Below, in pieces: positions 1-12,705 of a DNA stretch of 64,000 nucleotides (positions are counted from its first letter, which is position 1; every line of letters begins with the position of its first letter). The position numbers and the translations under genes were made by a program. The notes below the pieces were generated by a model. The model had not been told where the DNA came from. It searched no databases and saw nothing but the letters and a program-made list of their open reading frames with translations. Source of the stretch: Diplolepis rosae (lineage: Eukaryota; Arthropoda; Insecta; Hymenoptera; Diplolepididae); contig JAPYXD010000701.1 of the NCBI GenBank assembly GCA_030998225.1, positions 14,988,501 through 15,052,500 of the forward strand, in the 5' to 3' direction.

Positions 1-1580
1 TTTCTAATGGAAAAAGTTTTGCAGCTGAATTAATTTGAAAAGGGAAAGTTCTCACTTTTAAAGGAGAAAGCTCAAAGTAAGTTTGCCTAATATCCTTCAT
101 GGTTATCTCGCAAATTTGATTCACTACATTAAACCTGCTAAGCGATTTACAAGATGCATAATTACTCATTAGGAATATTGCAGTATATATATCTACTAAT
201 CTCGAACAGTATTATGCCACCCTCTAAACTCTAATCCTATAATCGTTCAATCTGCACTCCTGTTGGTTATGATGATCATGAGAATATGCGAGAATTATGA
301 AGTTCACATTAGAAACGTGATTGTGTATTAAGAAACTCTATAAAAATCTGTAATTCTGCTAGAAGGATAAAAAAGTTGAGTGTAATTTTTATAGTCCTCA
401 TGCTCTTCGCAAGCATCCATGTTTAATTTTAATGAAGTACTAGACAATACGTGGAAAATATTTTTAAAATTTTAATGTTTCATAGAATTTTTCGAATTTC
501 TTTTGAAATTTAAAAATTGTACAATCTTCTACTTCTTCAATTCTAAGTTTCGTAACTATCTTCTAATTTTATAACCATTAAATCTTTACAAATCTTTCTT
601 ATCGTCGATTATAGTAATTTTAAAAGATAGTAATTTCTACCGATCAGACTTATCGTCTTTTTTGTAGGCTTTTTATGACTTTCAGGAAGACGAACTTGTA
701 TACATTTTTCTATTATTTCAAAAGTGTCGTTGTTATTTCTATTTATGATCTTTATTTCTAACATAAATTTTTATTTCGCTTTAAGGTCTTTGCCTTTAAC
801 CAAATTATTCTAAAACATTTTAGGTGCAATATTTTTTAACCTTTTGATTTCATGCAATACAAAATTTATTAAATTGTAAAAAGCTAACATTTAGATAAAG
901 TAAATATTGTTAGTGTTTGTAATCGGCTTTAGTTAACTTTTGGGTGACATCTGTGTGCAAGTTATATTATGTGGTTCCCCAGAAAACAAAGAAAGTGTAA
1001 AGGGCGAACATTTACAATTGCATCCAATTTTTTGACACGCATCCCTGATAATTCACACAAGAAATAAAAATAACACTTATGAGGCCTCTGATTAGAGACA
1101 AAACATCTGATTACACTAAACCTTGAGTTTTTATTAACTTTTGATAAAAAAAGCAGAGAAACACTATTGAATTGAATAGAATTCTTTCAAATTTAATCGT
1201 GTTTATGTATTAGATTAAGTTATTCTATCAAATTTAATCTAGTTTTTCTAGTAGTGAAGGACATTGCGCCAAACATAAGAAACCACTTGTAGGGTAAAGG
1301 ATTAAGAGTTAATACCCTTTATTCAGAATATTAATATTTAAATAAAGTTTTCCAAATTCAGAGAAAGCACTCTTTCTCAGTTATGAAACTTTTTCAATCT
1401 AAAACTGCAAATAAAGCTTCTTGAAATAATTAAATTGAAATTAAAATTAATAGGTATTTGCATATGAAATATGAAACCGCTGTTCAAACATAGATAGCCT
1501 TAGCTGCTTATGTATAGCTGCTGTGCAATACCACTGTTGGCTTGGATTTCCTTACTAGACATCTGCCAACGATATTCAGT
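1..1580. other. AT-rich stretch, nothing recognised
   Basis: No long open frame, no splice-bounded exon candidate and no repeat shared with the rest of the window was seen. Composition is AT-rich with many short homopolymer runs. Confidence 0.5.
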
Positions 1581-2647
1581 AAACAATATTTTGTGCCAAA
1601 TTTTCATTATTTTGGCGAAATTTTAGTTCATCAATTTGTCTCAAAGAAAACCGCTGCTGAATGTCATAGTATTCTTGTAGAAGTTTATGGCGTACATTAT
1701 CTATTAGAAACATCATGCACAGATTGGTTTCAACGATTCAAAAGTGGTAATTTCGACCTCAGTAACAAAGATCGTGGAAAAACACCGGAAAAATTAGAAG
1801 ATACAGAATTGCATGCATTGCTGGACGAAGATTCAACTCAAACACTAAAGCAATTAGGGAAAAAAGGCTTTCCTGTGTATTTAGTTGGATCAGAAGGGAG
1901 CTGTGTACTATGAACTGCTAAAACCTGATGAAACGGTTATTGGTGATCGCTTCCGATAACAATTGATCAAATTCAACCAAGCATTAAAGCAAAAACGACC
2001 AGAATGGGGGGACAGAACACACAAAGTAATTTTTCGCCATAACAATACACGGCTTCATGTTGCAAAACCAGTCAAAGCATATTTGGAAAATATTAAATGG
2101 GACACAGCACGGACTTTCAGAACAACATTTCAATTCTTACGAAGAGGTCAAAAATTGAATCGATTTTAGTTAGCTTTGAAAGATGAGCCATCCCGAGTCG
2201 AAATTTCGAGGGCCTCATATGAGCCTCTTGGTGATGTTGAAGCTCATTTGAAACATTTTAAGCCTCCACAACCTCTTTAAAGCCTATTGATAATCGTTAA
2301 GTCACCATTTAACCCTCTTTAGCCTCTGTATTTTATTTTTCAACCTCTTTTAACGCTCAGGAACCTCTTCGATCGAGAAGAGCCTCACAGGCACTTTTCC
2401 CGTCGTAATGTATGACCTCCTTTGAACCTTTTGAGCCTAAAATGGACGTAAGTCAAGTCTGGAGGCTTAAAAGAGGTTCAAAAATACGAACAAGAACCTC
2501 TTTTACCCCTCTTCAGCCTCAAAATTATGTCGCAGAGGCTCAAATGAGGCATTCGATTTTTCGACTCGGGAATGGGACGGAATCAACCAGTTACCAAAAA
2601 TGTGGGAAAAAGTCATAGTTAGCAATGGCCAATATTTTGATCATTGA
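1581..2647 (+). pseudogene. Mos1-like mariner transposase remnant, internally deleted
   Basis: Reading from about 1590 the translation matches the start of a mauritiana-type mariner transposase: FVPN, then KKTAAE, WFQRFKSGNFD and ALLDED, all hallmarks of the N-terminal helix-turn-helix half. Around 1855-1865 it jumps to the middle of the catalytic domain (LDQKGAVYYELLKPDE in another frame), so several hundred bases including the first catalytic Asp are deleted. The second catalytic motif reads RHNNTRLH where mariners have HDNA, an Asp-to-Asn change. An in-frame TAA interrupts at about 1957. A palindromic element (2187-2576) is inserted, and the tail resumes after it as GINQLPKMWEKV, ending at TGA 2645-2647. 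Frameshifts, deletion and lost catalytic residues make it dead. Family assignment is from motif recall, not a search. Confidence 0.85.
2187..2576. mobile_element. Palindromic MITE inserted in the Mos1-like mariner
   Basis: The left end reads CCATCCCGAGTCGAAA and the reverse complement of the right end reads CCCATTCCCGAGTCGAAA; both continue into a similar CTCAT-x-TGAGCCTC block, so terminal inverted repeats span about 40 bp. The inside is full of short AACCTCTTT / GAGGCT motifs on both strands. Transposase sequence lies on both sides, so the element post-dates the mariner. The exact target duplication is not clear. Family not recognised. Confidence 0.65.
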
Positions 2648-2845
2648 ATTTGTTTAGTTTTTCATATAAATAAAGGTTTATTTCCATGCAAAAACAGAGG
2701 TTACATATGCAAACACATATTACACATCAGCAGAATTCAGACTAGAGGAAGTTGATTGAGCAAAATGTAGTGTAGCCGAGTCGAAGAACATCTGCTACGC
2801 TTATACACGGAAAAAAAGGCCGACTAAGCGGTACTCATTTTTCGC

Positions 2846-3517
2846 TTAAGGGGGGGGGGGGGGGGACCTCATGTAAATGACCAAAAATGAATACTATTTG
2901 TTTAAGGCTATAAAATGAAAACTATTCTACAGATTTATACTTTATACATCTAAAAATCACAGTCAAATTTGGCACTATATTTTCACAAGAGGCCCCAAAC
3001 TGGTGTGCAGGATTACACAAAACCTACTCATTCGATTGATCTCATATTTTGTAGCTACTTAGGTGCAACAATTATCTACAATTTGTATAAATTATTTTTT
3101 CAAATATGTTAAATTAAACAATACTTTTTGCACAATTGAAAAAGAAAAAAATGCTCAAAATTTTTTTTAAATCATGTTAAAAATTTTCAATTCTGCATTT
3201 TTTATTCAAATTTTTTCATTCATCTTGTACAGAATATCATAAAAAATAAAAATCTTTGTCATTTTTCAGATTCCAATTGATGCAGCTTACGCAATCATGC
3301 ACACCGTTTGGGGCCTCTTGTGAAAATATAGTTACTTTGCCGCCATCAAAGTCCGCCATTTTGTATCAAGTGCCAAATTTGACTGTGATTTTTAGATGTA
3401 TAAAGTATAGATAATATATCGTGAAAATTTGAAAAAGATCTGTCGAATAGTTTTCATTTTATAGCCTTAAATAAATAGTATTCATTTTTGGTCATTTACA
3501 TGAGTCTCCCCCCTTAA
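2846..3517. mobile_element. TTAA-flanked (piggyBac-type) MITE, 664 bp
   Basis: TTAA at 2846-2849 and 3514-3517 bracket 664 bp that begin with a G run and end with a C run. Inside these are long inverted repeats: left CTCATGTAAATGACC, AATGAATACTATTT and CTATAAAATGAAAACTATTC recur as reverse complements at the right end. A second inverted pair (TTTTCACAAGAGGCCCCAAAC) lies further in. TTAA duplication is the signature of the piggyBac superfamily; there is no ORF, so it would be non-autonomous. It abuts a copy of the CCCAAGCAGA repeat on its right. Confidence 0.75.
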
Positions 3518-4335
3518 ATGTTGGTCCGATGTAGGAGCTCGACTGTTAATTGCCAACGTTGCTACAATGTTGGGAAACAATTGGCCCAAACTTATTCTGA
3601 CTGTGAAAAAAGTAATTTGCCGACAGTGGATGTACAAGGTCTATTCAGTGTCTATTCAGCCTCGGTAGTCGACTGTAAAATACCAGCATTTGTACAATGT
3701 TGGATTTACAACAGGCCCAACCTTCTTCCGACTGTGGAAAAAGTTATTTTCCGACAGTAAATGTACAAGGTCCACCCAGTGTCTAATCGACTCTGATAAT
3801 TAACACTGTAAATAACCAGTGTTTGTACAAAGTTGATTCGATACTGGTACACTCTAAAAAAAGTCTATTGATAGTGAAGGTAGGTTCCTTTCAAAATGCA
3901 TCCATTGAAATTGAGCAGACTTCTTTTGTCTATCAACAGAATCGCTTTGCTGTTATTGTAGTAATGATGTTAACCGATTTAATATTGTCATTTGTCAAAG
4001 TCGGGCTGTGTACATTTCTAATATTTATATTAGATAGGATATAATATACAATTTGTTTTCTTTTATCCTCGAAATTATTTTTTTTTTGTACGAGAAAGGA
4101 TTCCATATCAAGAACAAAGGAAATACTTTGACAGTAAAAGGTTATCATTTGAAACGATAATCGTTCAACTACTAAAGGATTTCCTCTCATGCAAATTTTG
4201 AATTGAAAATCCGTTAATAGTGACGAGAATCGTTTGAGAGTCTAGTCTTCTTTAAAAAATGCCTTTAACCGTAAAACATGGATTTAATAAAAAAAGTTGG
4301 ATCGACGTTGGTCCGATTTTTAATTTCTGCTTGGG
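3518..4335 (+). repeat. CCCAAGCAGA-family element, left end lost
   Basis: This segment closely matches 55470-56473 and, inverted, 58323-59330. It ends with TAATTTCTGCTTGGG, the right terminus of the family, but lacks the matching left terminus because the TTAA element at 2846-3517 sits there. Inside are many short palindromes such as CCAACGTTG and ACAATGTTGG alternating with CCGACAGT / GACTGTGG. The same short open frames recur in every copy at the same offset, so they are repeat artefacts, not genes. Confidence 0.75.
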
Positions 4336-5964
4336 AAATTATGCAAAAAGTAATCATCAAAAAAATGAATACAGTGTTATAACTGGAATTTGCGTGAATA
4401 TAACGGGAAATGAAGTTACTAATTCATCTTTGCAAATACTCCAAACATTTTGAATATTTTCAAATATTCTAAATAGTCCAAATATTCGCAATTTGAAAGT
4501 AACGAATTAAATTAAAATAGCATTTTGATTGAATGCCTTCAATACAAAATTATGATTTGACATTAACGTTATTAAAAAGAAATAAAATAATAAATACAAT
4601 AAATACAATAAATAACCACTAACGAAACTATGCAACGCGCAGCACAAAATAGAGTGCGCACGACCTTTTACGATTTTTGTTTGTTTTCTGCGTTCTCCCT
4701 CCCTTCGCCCAGCGTGCCCACTCTCTAGTCTCTACGCGCCAAAGGTTCTGCGGCTCATCTGCACTATACTGTTCCACTGACCTCTTTTGATCCGGGCTCA
4801 ACACATTAGTCAATAAGAAAATTCAAAAAGTAAAAAACTTAAGAAATATGAAATTGGTGAAAGAGGATCTAACAAAATCAGAAAGTCAAAATTCATAGAA
4901 ATTTTATACATTTATGAAATCATTGTGAAATTTCTTATTGCGCATTATTATTTGGTATTTGCTTATTGCTTAGCAGAGATTTTCTGTAGAGCAGATTATG
5001 CCCAGGGCTGAAAAGCCTAGTTTGGCATGAAACGCCGAGCTGGGCCTCGTCCTGGGCCCAGCGGTGGATTACTGCAACACCAACTTTCGTATTATTAATC
5101 TATCTGAATGGGTATGGTTCGGTGTTTCATTTTAATCCAGTGCCAAGTCAAGGAATTTCTACATGATTTAGTATGAATTTCTCGTTACCATGAAAACAAT
5201 CAATTTTCGTAATAAATGAATCATTAGTTAAATTCTGCGTTCCATAAATCCCCATGTGAGAGGCAAACCACTAAGATGTAATTTGAACATAAGCATAGTA
5301 TTTACTCCAAAGTTACTGAACATCAGGAGTGATAGTATGTGTGATATTAAATAATGTAGGCATTGTGGTTATATGCATGGGAAAGTGGGTCATAATGGAA
5401 AAGGCTGACGTTTGACAAGCTGCGGAGAGATTCACAGCTAACGGAAAAGCTTCCTTCATCCCTTATATAAACATCATCACAGTTCTACTTTGTCAATGAA
5501 TCAACTTAGTTCATTTAATCCACCATAAACGTAATTTAATAAAAATAAAACTTAATTTATGACCCAAAAATTAAATAGATAAAAAAATATCAGCTTTTCA
5601 TTATGAAAAAAGTACCACATTTTCAAAGTTTGAGTTTAATTGGTCTTAAAAAACCGAAAAAAATAGTGTCACCTGAGAACTACAAGTGTAAAAAACTAAT
5701 TTATTTGTTTCAAATTGTTCCAGGTTGCCCCCAGTTACCAGGAGGATGTACGGAGTGGAGAGATGTCATTTTATACAACAAATTTTTATACTGCTCTATA
5801 ATACAAATTTTTTATTACAAAGTTTTGGAAATATTTTTAAAATGTACTTTATAGTTACCTTGAAACCTACAATTAATATCGCTTTAATAGGTTTTTTTAT
5901 TCAGACACCAGAAAATCTAAAAAAAACAGGTATTTTTAGGTACAAACATATAGAAGACAAATTA
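4336..5964. other. No gene recognised
   Basis: AT-rich sequence with a slightly GC-richer patch at about 4620-4800. A GCCTAG / CCTGGGCC-rich patch at 4995-5065 has a loose relative at 20985-21140. No exon, RNA gene or complete element was identified. Confidence 0.4.
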
Positions 5965-6690
5965 TTGGGTTGTCCCAGAAGTAATTGCCGATTTTTTCAT
6001 ACAAATTGAACATATTTTTTTAAATACAAGGAATGCACTTTAATCAATGACATATTTTCCACTTTTTTCAATGACCTTTTGCCACCTTTATGGTAACTTC
6101 ATGATTCCAGGCTCATAGAACTTCTGGTCTTTATCGGCAAAAAACTGAACTAAGTGCTATTTCACAGCTTCATAATCATTGACAGTTTTACTATTCAAGG
6201 AGTTCTGCAAAGATCAAAATAAATAGTAATCTGATGGTGCAAGGTCAGGGCTATATCGTAGATGTAACATCACTTCCCAACCGAGCCTTAATAATTTTTG
6301 GCGAGTGGCTAAAGATGCGTGTCGTGTAGCGTTGTCATGGTGAAAAATAACACCTTTACGATTGACCAATTCTGTCCGTTTTTCTTTGAACGCTGCGTTC
6401 AATTTATTTAGCTGACGACAGTAGACATCCGAATTGGTCGTTTGGTTCCTTGAAAGCAGCTCAAAAATTACCGCACCTTTCCAATTCCACCAAACAGACA
6501 GTATAATCTTTTTTTGATGCAATTCAGCTTTCGATGTTGTTTGTGGTGGTTCATCACGCTTGGACCATCATCGTTTCCGAACGACGTTATTGTAAACAAT
6601 CCATTTTTCATCAACAGTGATAATTCGTTTCAGAAAAAGGATCAAATTCATTGCGTTTAAGATGCAAATCACAAGAGTCGATGCGTTTTG

Positions 6691-7234
6691 TTAAGGTAGT
6701 ACTGTCGTAAATGGAAATACCGTTCAGAAACTGATAAAATTGAAATCACTGGTGAACATTAAGCCAGAAATGACTCAGTTAAATTTTTGAGGACCTAGGG
6801 TACACTGGAGGGGATTAATTAGTAATTGCATTTTGATACGATTAACACCTAACCTTATGGGAAACCGAGTTCATTTACAAATCCTACCATAACAACCGTT
6901 CAGATTTTAATACAAAATGACTGCTGCATTGATTTATAATATAAGCATCATTTTGCAAGTTAGAACATCTCAATTGGATACGCGTAAGCGTAGCAAAATC
7001 CAATTTAGTAAGCAAAAATATAATTTTTCTTCAGTAACCGACGGCGATTAAATAGATGTGGCAACGTCGCAGAATAAGTGAAAGCGCGCGCCATTCATGT
7101 ATCGTAAGAAGTCATCTGCTATACACACATGTATAGTCGCTTTCTTATGCGACGTTGACAAATTTAGATACTACGTGAAGCAAATGAGAAAAAGTACTCA
7201 TTTGATTAGCTACGTACCGACAGTACTACCTTAA
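6691..7234. mobile_element. TTAA element (536 bp) inserted in mariner coding sequence
   Basis: TTAA occurs at 6691-6694 and 7231-7234. The 536 bp between have 13-bp terminal inverted repeats GGTAGTACTGTCG. Deleting the element plus one TTAA restores the mariner reading HLTKRID exactly (cat tta aca aaa cgc), which proves the TTAA duplication. It carries TGTGGCAACGTCGCA at 7057-7071, also found in the TTAA element at 41438-42452. No ORF of note; non-autonomous piggyBac-like. Confidence 0.85.
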
Positions 7235-7295
7235 ATGAATTTCTTTCAATTCATGTGGAATCCAAATATCAAGTTTTTTTAACAAGTCCAAGACG

Positions 7296-7492
7296 TTCAC
7301 GGAGAAAAATGGAGATCAGAAAAATATGAATGATTACTAAAAACCAGGAATGACTACTAAGTAGGAAAAGAGAGTATTAAACAGGACAGAACTCATTCCC
7401 AGACTGCGTAACACTCTCTTTTTTCACCTGCTGATCATTCCTAGTTTTTAGTAACCATTCATATTGTTCTGATCTCTATTTTTCTCCGTGTT
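7296..7492. mobile_element. CACGGAG-ended palindromic MITE, 193 bp, TT duplication
   Basis: Element 7298-7490 starts CACGGAGAAAAATGGAGATC and ends with a near reverse complement (GATCTCTATTTTTCTCCGTG). TT flanks it on both sides. Removing it with one TT rejoins the mariner frame as HIQRLGL, so the insertion point is certain. A second copy of exactly the same length lies at 29450-29642, with TA on both sides. Confidence 0.85.
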
Positions 7493-7930
7493 GTATATGA
7501 CGGTCGATTGTTGATTATAGTATTTTTAACATTTCTTCAATCTCTCACACAGTTACATGACGATCTGATTCGATTATGGCTTTGATTTGGTCATCATCAA
7601 CTTTATTTGGCAGACATGAACGTTGCTCATCTTTGAGTGAAAAATCCCCAGAACGTAATTTATCAAACCAATTTCGACACTGTCTGTCTTTTAAGGCTTC
7701 CTCACCATACACATCATGTAACTTCGTAGCAGCATGTGCTGCGTTCTTTCCTTTACGGAAATAAAAAAGAAAAATATGACGAAAATGCTCGATTTTACAC
7801 TCCATCTTAAAGTTGATGCCAAACTAACAACTGTAAACGAAATTACGGGCAATTTGTTTGTAAAACAAGCTAAGAATCACAGCTAATAAATGCCAGAATG
7901 AAAAAATCATAACGTTGAAAAACGCCATTC

Positions 7931-9449
7931 AAAAAGATGGATATTTTTATTGTCTTTAACACAAATATTGATTGATTGTATTAAAAAGTTCGTTAAAAAC
8001 AAAAATAAACGTGTTATATATTGTTTCAATTAATGTACTTTTAATAATTATCTTGTCCGGAGACTCGAGCATGCATTTCCGGCCACTCACGCAATCACAT
8101 TTGACTTGTCCGGGGACTGGCACACGTGTATCAATCATCATAATTCTTTTATATTATCAAAATTGATGACTCAAAACCATTATCACATATATTTTTGTGA
8201 AGAAAATGATAATCCTAATATTTCTACTATGATAAATTAATAATAGATTGCAATTTCATAGAAAGGTTTATTATTTTTACCACTCTGATGTCTTAAGTGT
8301 CCAAGGACTGGTGCATTTACCTTAATCATAACAACTATGCCAAACGTTTAAATGGAATAAACAAATTTTTTAAACGAAAAATACCACAGATTTTTCAAAA
8401 AAATACTTCTTTCTTTTAAAAAAATGGTTTGTTTGGTCTAAATTATTACATATTCATAATGTAGGCGAATATTTTCTAGGAGGAATCCAATCAACATTTA
8501 ATTATATGAAATAAGTTTCAAGTTTAAAAAATATGTTATCATAACAACTATGGCAAACCTTTAAATTAAATAAAACAATTTTTTAAACGAAAAATATCTA
8601 CAGTTTTTTCAAAAAAATATTTCTTTCTTTTAAAAAATTGGTTTTTTTGGTATAAATTATTTTATAATAATGAAACAGGACTTACATCGACCCTTAGTAT
8701 TAATATTCAAATAGTGTTGACGTTGTTTCTTAGTTGGCTTTAGTGTCCAGAAAAAACGTAACTCAAAGTTTCATCTTTTCAAACGTTTCGACTCAGATTG
8801 GAGTCCTCATCAGTGAGAATTCATTTCTATAAAAATGCAAAGGAAGAAGCTTAAAAATTTGCACTTGTGACCAATGAACATTCTGTTAAAAAATGATATA
8901 AAAGAAGTGCAAGTGTGAAACTATGAAATTTGTCTAAAAATAACTAAATTTGCAAAAAAGGTACAACTGTACAAATATTTTTTTCCGTAAAAATTCTGGG
9001 GGGGGGGGGCAACTTAAAAATAGCACGTGTGACGGATAAACATTGTGGTAAGAACGATATAAATGAATTGTACATGTTAAAACCGTAATTTGGTCTAAAC
9101 TAAATTTACAAAAAATAAAAGCTGTACAAAACATGTTTTCCTGTAAAATTGCTAAGGGAAAATACTTAAAAACTTAAAAAACTTTAAAAATGGCCATTTT
9201 TAACACAAAATTGTTTATTACAAAAAGATCTACAAATTTTTTTTTTTGTACAGAACATTTTATAAGTCAAAAGTAGAAAAAAAGAAATAGAGTGAAAAGT
9301 GAAGCTCTTGCAAAAACTAAATTTTTGAATTTGAAACAATCATTGTAGAAGATATTATATTTCAGAGCAGTTCGGAAGCGACGATTTTATTTGAAATCAA
9401 CAGAACACAGCAAAAGAAGTGAAGCACGATAAAAAAAAGCCTGGTTACT
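7931..9449. repeat. Two sets of degenerate direct repeats, no gene
   Basis: Segment 8325-8447 (ATAACAACTATG, TTTTTTAAACGAAAAATA, TTTCTTTCTTTTAAAAAA, GGTTT) is repeated at 8541-8665, about 216 bp later. A second pair, about 8860-9010 and 9015-9165, shares GTGACxxATxAACATT, GATATAAA, TTTGTCTAAA and GTACAAxxxTTTTCC. A G run lies at about 8999-9009. None encodes a recognisable protein. Confidence 0.55.
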
Positions 9450-10123
9450 TTAAAGGTAGTTGTCGTGCCAAAAATCAGTCTCTGGAAAAAGAAGTTTTTC
9501 TATGATTTCAAGACTGAAAATTATATCATCAGCCGTGTCATATGTAAGGAAAGACACTCTTTTTAATAAAAAAATTTAAAAATTACGAAAAATAATTTTT
9601 TAATAATGTTTTTTGTAATAGGATTTTTCCTTACTATCGCTTCTTACCAATTTTTTGAAAATCATTGAAGTTTCTTAAATCATATCTTATTTTTTCGGGG
9701 AAAATATTCTCTACATCTTAACCGTTTCCAATTTTTGAAAATTAATCAATTATTATCAAAAACAGCAATTTATTTATAAAAATTTTGTTTTGGAAAACTG
9801 ATTTTTAATGATTTCAGCCATTAAAGAATTCATTTTCAAAAATTGGAAACGGTTAAGTTGTAGAGAATATTTTCCCCGAAAAAATAAGCTATGATTTAAG
9901 AAACTTCAATGATTTTCAAAAAATTGTTAAGAAGCGATAGTAAGGAAAAATCCTATTACAAAAAACATTATTAAAAAATTATTTTTCGTAATTTTTAAAT
10001 TTTTTCATTAAAAAGAGTGTCTTTCCTTACATATGACACGGCTGATGATATAATTTTCAGTCTTGAAATCATAGAAAAACTTCTTTTTGCAGAGACTGAT
10101 TTTTGGCATGACAACTACCTTAA
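9450..10123. mobile_element. TTAA fold-back element, 666 bp, ~300-bp arms
   Basis: TTAA at 9450-9453 and 10120-10123 bracket two long inverted arms. Left: AGGTAGTTGTCGTGCC, AAAATCAGTCTCT, TCATCAGCCGTGTCATATG, GATTTTTCCTTACTATCGC. The right arm carries the reverse complement of each. The arms meet near 9770-9800, so the whole element can fold into one long hairpin. Related partial sequences lie at 11846, 32297, 35374 and 36862. Non-coding; piggyBac-like by target site only. Confidence 0.8.
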
Positions 10124-11845
10124 CCAAACAAGACTGATAGTCAACAAGCAGAAATTTTTATTATGACAAATTTGAATATCTTTTACAGCTAACATAACTA
10201 GACTGATTTTTGGGTCTAAATAATGCAATTCTATGCAAGTAAAATTAATTTCCAGTACAAGCAATTACTCATTCACGCATTGCTTACAAGCTACACATTT
10301 TAGCCACTGTAAATTATTGCGATTGCAAATTGGAGAGAGTTCGCATCGCTTTGAATATTGAAATCAGTGTGTGAGTGCATTTTGAAAACATATTATAGAG
10401 ATATAATAACTAAAAACATACAAATTTAATTACTTATTAACTTTTGACTGACCTAGCATTTTACTGGCACTTCTCTTGGTTCTTCTATCCTCGAACATTT
10501 GGATTATTGCCAGTGTAATTTTAGATTTTATTCCAAGTCCTACAGCCTATTCTAGATCTGCGAATACCGCAAATAAAATTTATCGTCAGTCTTCACATTT
10601 CTGTAAAGATGGACGAGAATCAAACCGAGAATGGATCGATAGAATGAAAGATTAGAAAGATTTAAAATTAGTAATGCTTATTGAAATTAATAGAAAATAT
10701 AAATCAAGATTTCTAGACATGTTTTATTAAATAATTAAAGGTTGGTTATTGAGTTTGAAATTTTATCTCAGGTGATAATTATAAATGTCTCATAAAATAG
10801 TGTTATCACTTTTTTATGATTAAATTTTCAATTGTCAAGAGACATTTAATTCAAATTCACTGTAACAAAGAATAAGCTTTCAAACCATAAAAGCATACTA
10901 TTCAATTTGTTTTTGAATATTTTCAAGAATTTTGAAAAGTTTAAAAGAGTTTAACTGTGTGAGATTTCAAGTTCCAGTGCTTCGAATTTCGTAAACTTAC
11001 AGATAAGTATTAATTAGTATTGATTATAATTAATACTTAACTGAAGGTTTTAGAAATAATATTAAAGTAAATTATAATAATTTTAGTCATAATAAATAAA
11101 TAAAAATAAAAATAATATTTAATTGTTTAAAATTCAGAAACATTCATGTTGAAATGATTTCTCTGGTAAAAGTTTTGGATAGGTTTTTATTCCGCCTTGT
11201 TCCGCGTCAATCCAAAAAGAGATTTTTCATCTATTTCGATAAGAAATGCATGAAAATCAATCGGACTCAACTCAAGACTTTTAACCCGAGTGAATTCGAA
11301 CAAAGTTCTCAATCCGAATAAAAACCAAGTTTTCCGACCTCGAATTGGGTCAAGTTAATATGGATTAAGTAGTATTGATTTATTGTCTATTTGCATCGAC
11401 CGAGAATGAACCACTTTTTCGGATTGGTTCGGAATGTCTCTGATTGGTACGGAATATGAGGGAAAACTGCAGAATAAAATTCATTCCAAATCTTTTACTA
11501 GGGTTTTATATATTATAAAATAATCAAGCATAGATAATGTTAATTTTGAATTATTCCATTTAATGAAAACATCAATTTTGAAAGTTTCAAATCAAGAAGA
11601 ACTCAAGCCAAAAGTTTTCACACTCAAAAGAAAGGTGATTTACCATTTTTGTAACTTCGAAAGTTTAACGTATGAGCCATTAAAGATGGAAATCTTTGGA
11701 AACGTTTAAGTTTGTAAAGTTTTAACTCCGGAAGTATTAAAATGAATACTTAAAAATTTTAATCAAGAGAGATTTCATACAATATTAAGGATATTCTAAA
11801 ATTTTAGTGGGATCTCAAAAAGTTATGTGAATTTTAAGAACGTTT
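10124..11845. other. No gene recognised
   Basis: AT-rich sequence. Scattered short AAATTAAT-type inverted motifs but no exon, RNA gene or bounded element was found. Confidence 0.4.
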
Positions 11846-12080
11846 TTAAGGTAGTTGATCCTCGAAAATTAGATCTCAGGCAAAAATAGATAATTTTGCT
11901 TTCAAGAATAGCAATATTGTTAATGAAGGGCTATTTTGAAAGAGAAAAGATTAATTTCCATGAAAAAAATTTGAAATACAGAAAAATAACTTTTTTTATC
12001 GCTTTTTACCAAATTTTAAAAAAATATGTGATTTTAATAAATTACAAGAATTTTTTTTTGCAGATAATCTCAATCAATAG
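11846..12080 (+). repeat. Solo left arm of a fold-back element
   Basis: TTAA at 11846-11849 is followed by GGTAGTTGATCC, then TCAGGCAAAAATAGATAAT, GCTTTCAAGAATAGCAATAT and GGGCTATTTTGAAAGAG. These match the left arms of the fold-back elements at 32301 and 35378. The right arm is absent, so this is a truncated copy. Confidence 0.7.
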
Positions 12081-12705
12081 TAGGAATATCTGAAAATATT
12101 TTTCTGAAGCCTGAAATAAAAATTCGAAATACTTCTTCAACTACAGCCTCTTGCGCACCGAGCGTACACAAGGCAGGTGAGCGCGCTCAGGATCTTTGAA
12201 AGCGATTTTCTCGAAACGTTATTTTTTGATACTGCGGGCACAAGAAAAAAAATTGGTATCAACGGATCTCAACAACTCAGGATTTTATTTCAAGTTTATC
12301 AGTGTGGCTTCTATTTGAACTAAAAAAATGACATGAAAAGTAATATTTTACAATTTTTACTTTCAAATAGAAGGTATTTTAATGACAATGCTTTTGTGTT
12401 GTGAAACATAATTATTCAACAATAAAAAAAAATTAGGTTATTTAATATCTATCTTAATATATCTAAAAGGTTACTTTATCAATTCATTTATATACTCATA
12501 CATACAAAATTTTCTAAATATCGTAAATTTTTCAGAGGCAAGTTGAAGATTATTTAATAATATTGTAATAAAATTTGTGACATACCAAATCTTAAAGACT
12601 GATAGAAAAGACAGTCTCCCTTCTAAATTTAAGATAAGGCTAATCAACAAGCTTGAATACAGGAAGATAATTTTTATTTTTAATGATTGATTATTTTCAA
12701 TAGGA

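Larger units (their letters stand above)
6040..7805 (-). pseudogene. Mariner transposase, full length but broken
   Basis: The start codon at 7805 opens with MECKIEHFRHIFLFYFRKGK, the usual beginning of a mariner group common in Hymenoptera. Removing the two inserted elements leaves about 1031 nt, the normal ~345-codon length. N-terminal HTH half: 7545-7805. Across the insertions the frame reads DRHIQ / RLGLVKKLDIW / HELKEIHLT / KRID. The catalytic motifs are VDEKW (the usual Gly before Asp is Val), HHDNATRH and YSPDLAPSDY, so all three Asp survive. Damage: a frameshift near 6600-6650 and stop codons in the C-terminal part (after YYLF, after AVK and in KLP-stop-RWQK). Ends at the stop at about 6040. 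Non-functional. Confidence 0.85.
5965..7930 (-). mobile_element. Mariner element, 3' end intact, interrupted twice
   Basis: The left edge (element 3' end) is TA followed by TTGGGTTGTCCCAGAAG, a typical mariner terminal repeat. It encloses the transposase remnant at 6040-7805. The right edge past the start codon is uncertain because no matching inverted repeat was found near 7850-7930. Two younger elements (6691-7234 and 7296-7492) lie inside the coding sequence. Confidence 0.75.

Noticed and set aside
3518..3760. 80-codon ORF recurring at 55472 and, inverted, 59087
   Set aside because: The frame is carried by copies of a non-coding repeat with palindromic units; copies have substitutions at all codon positions and no family motif.
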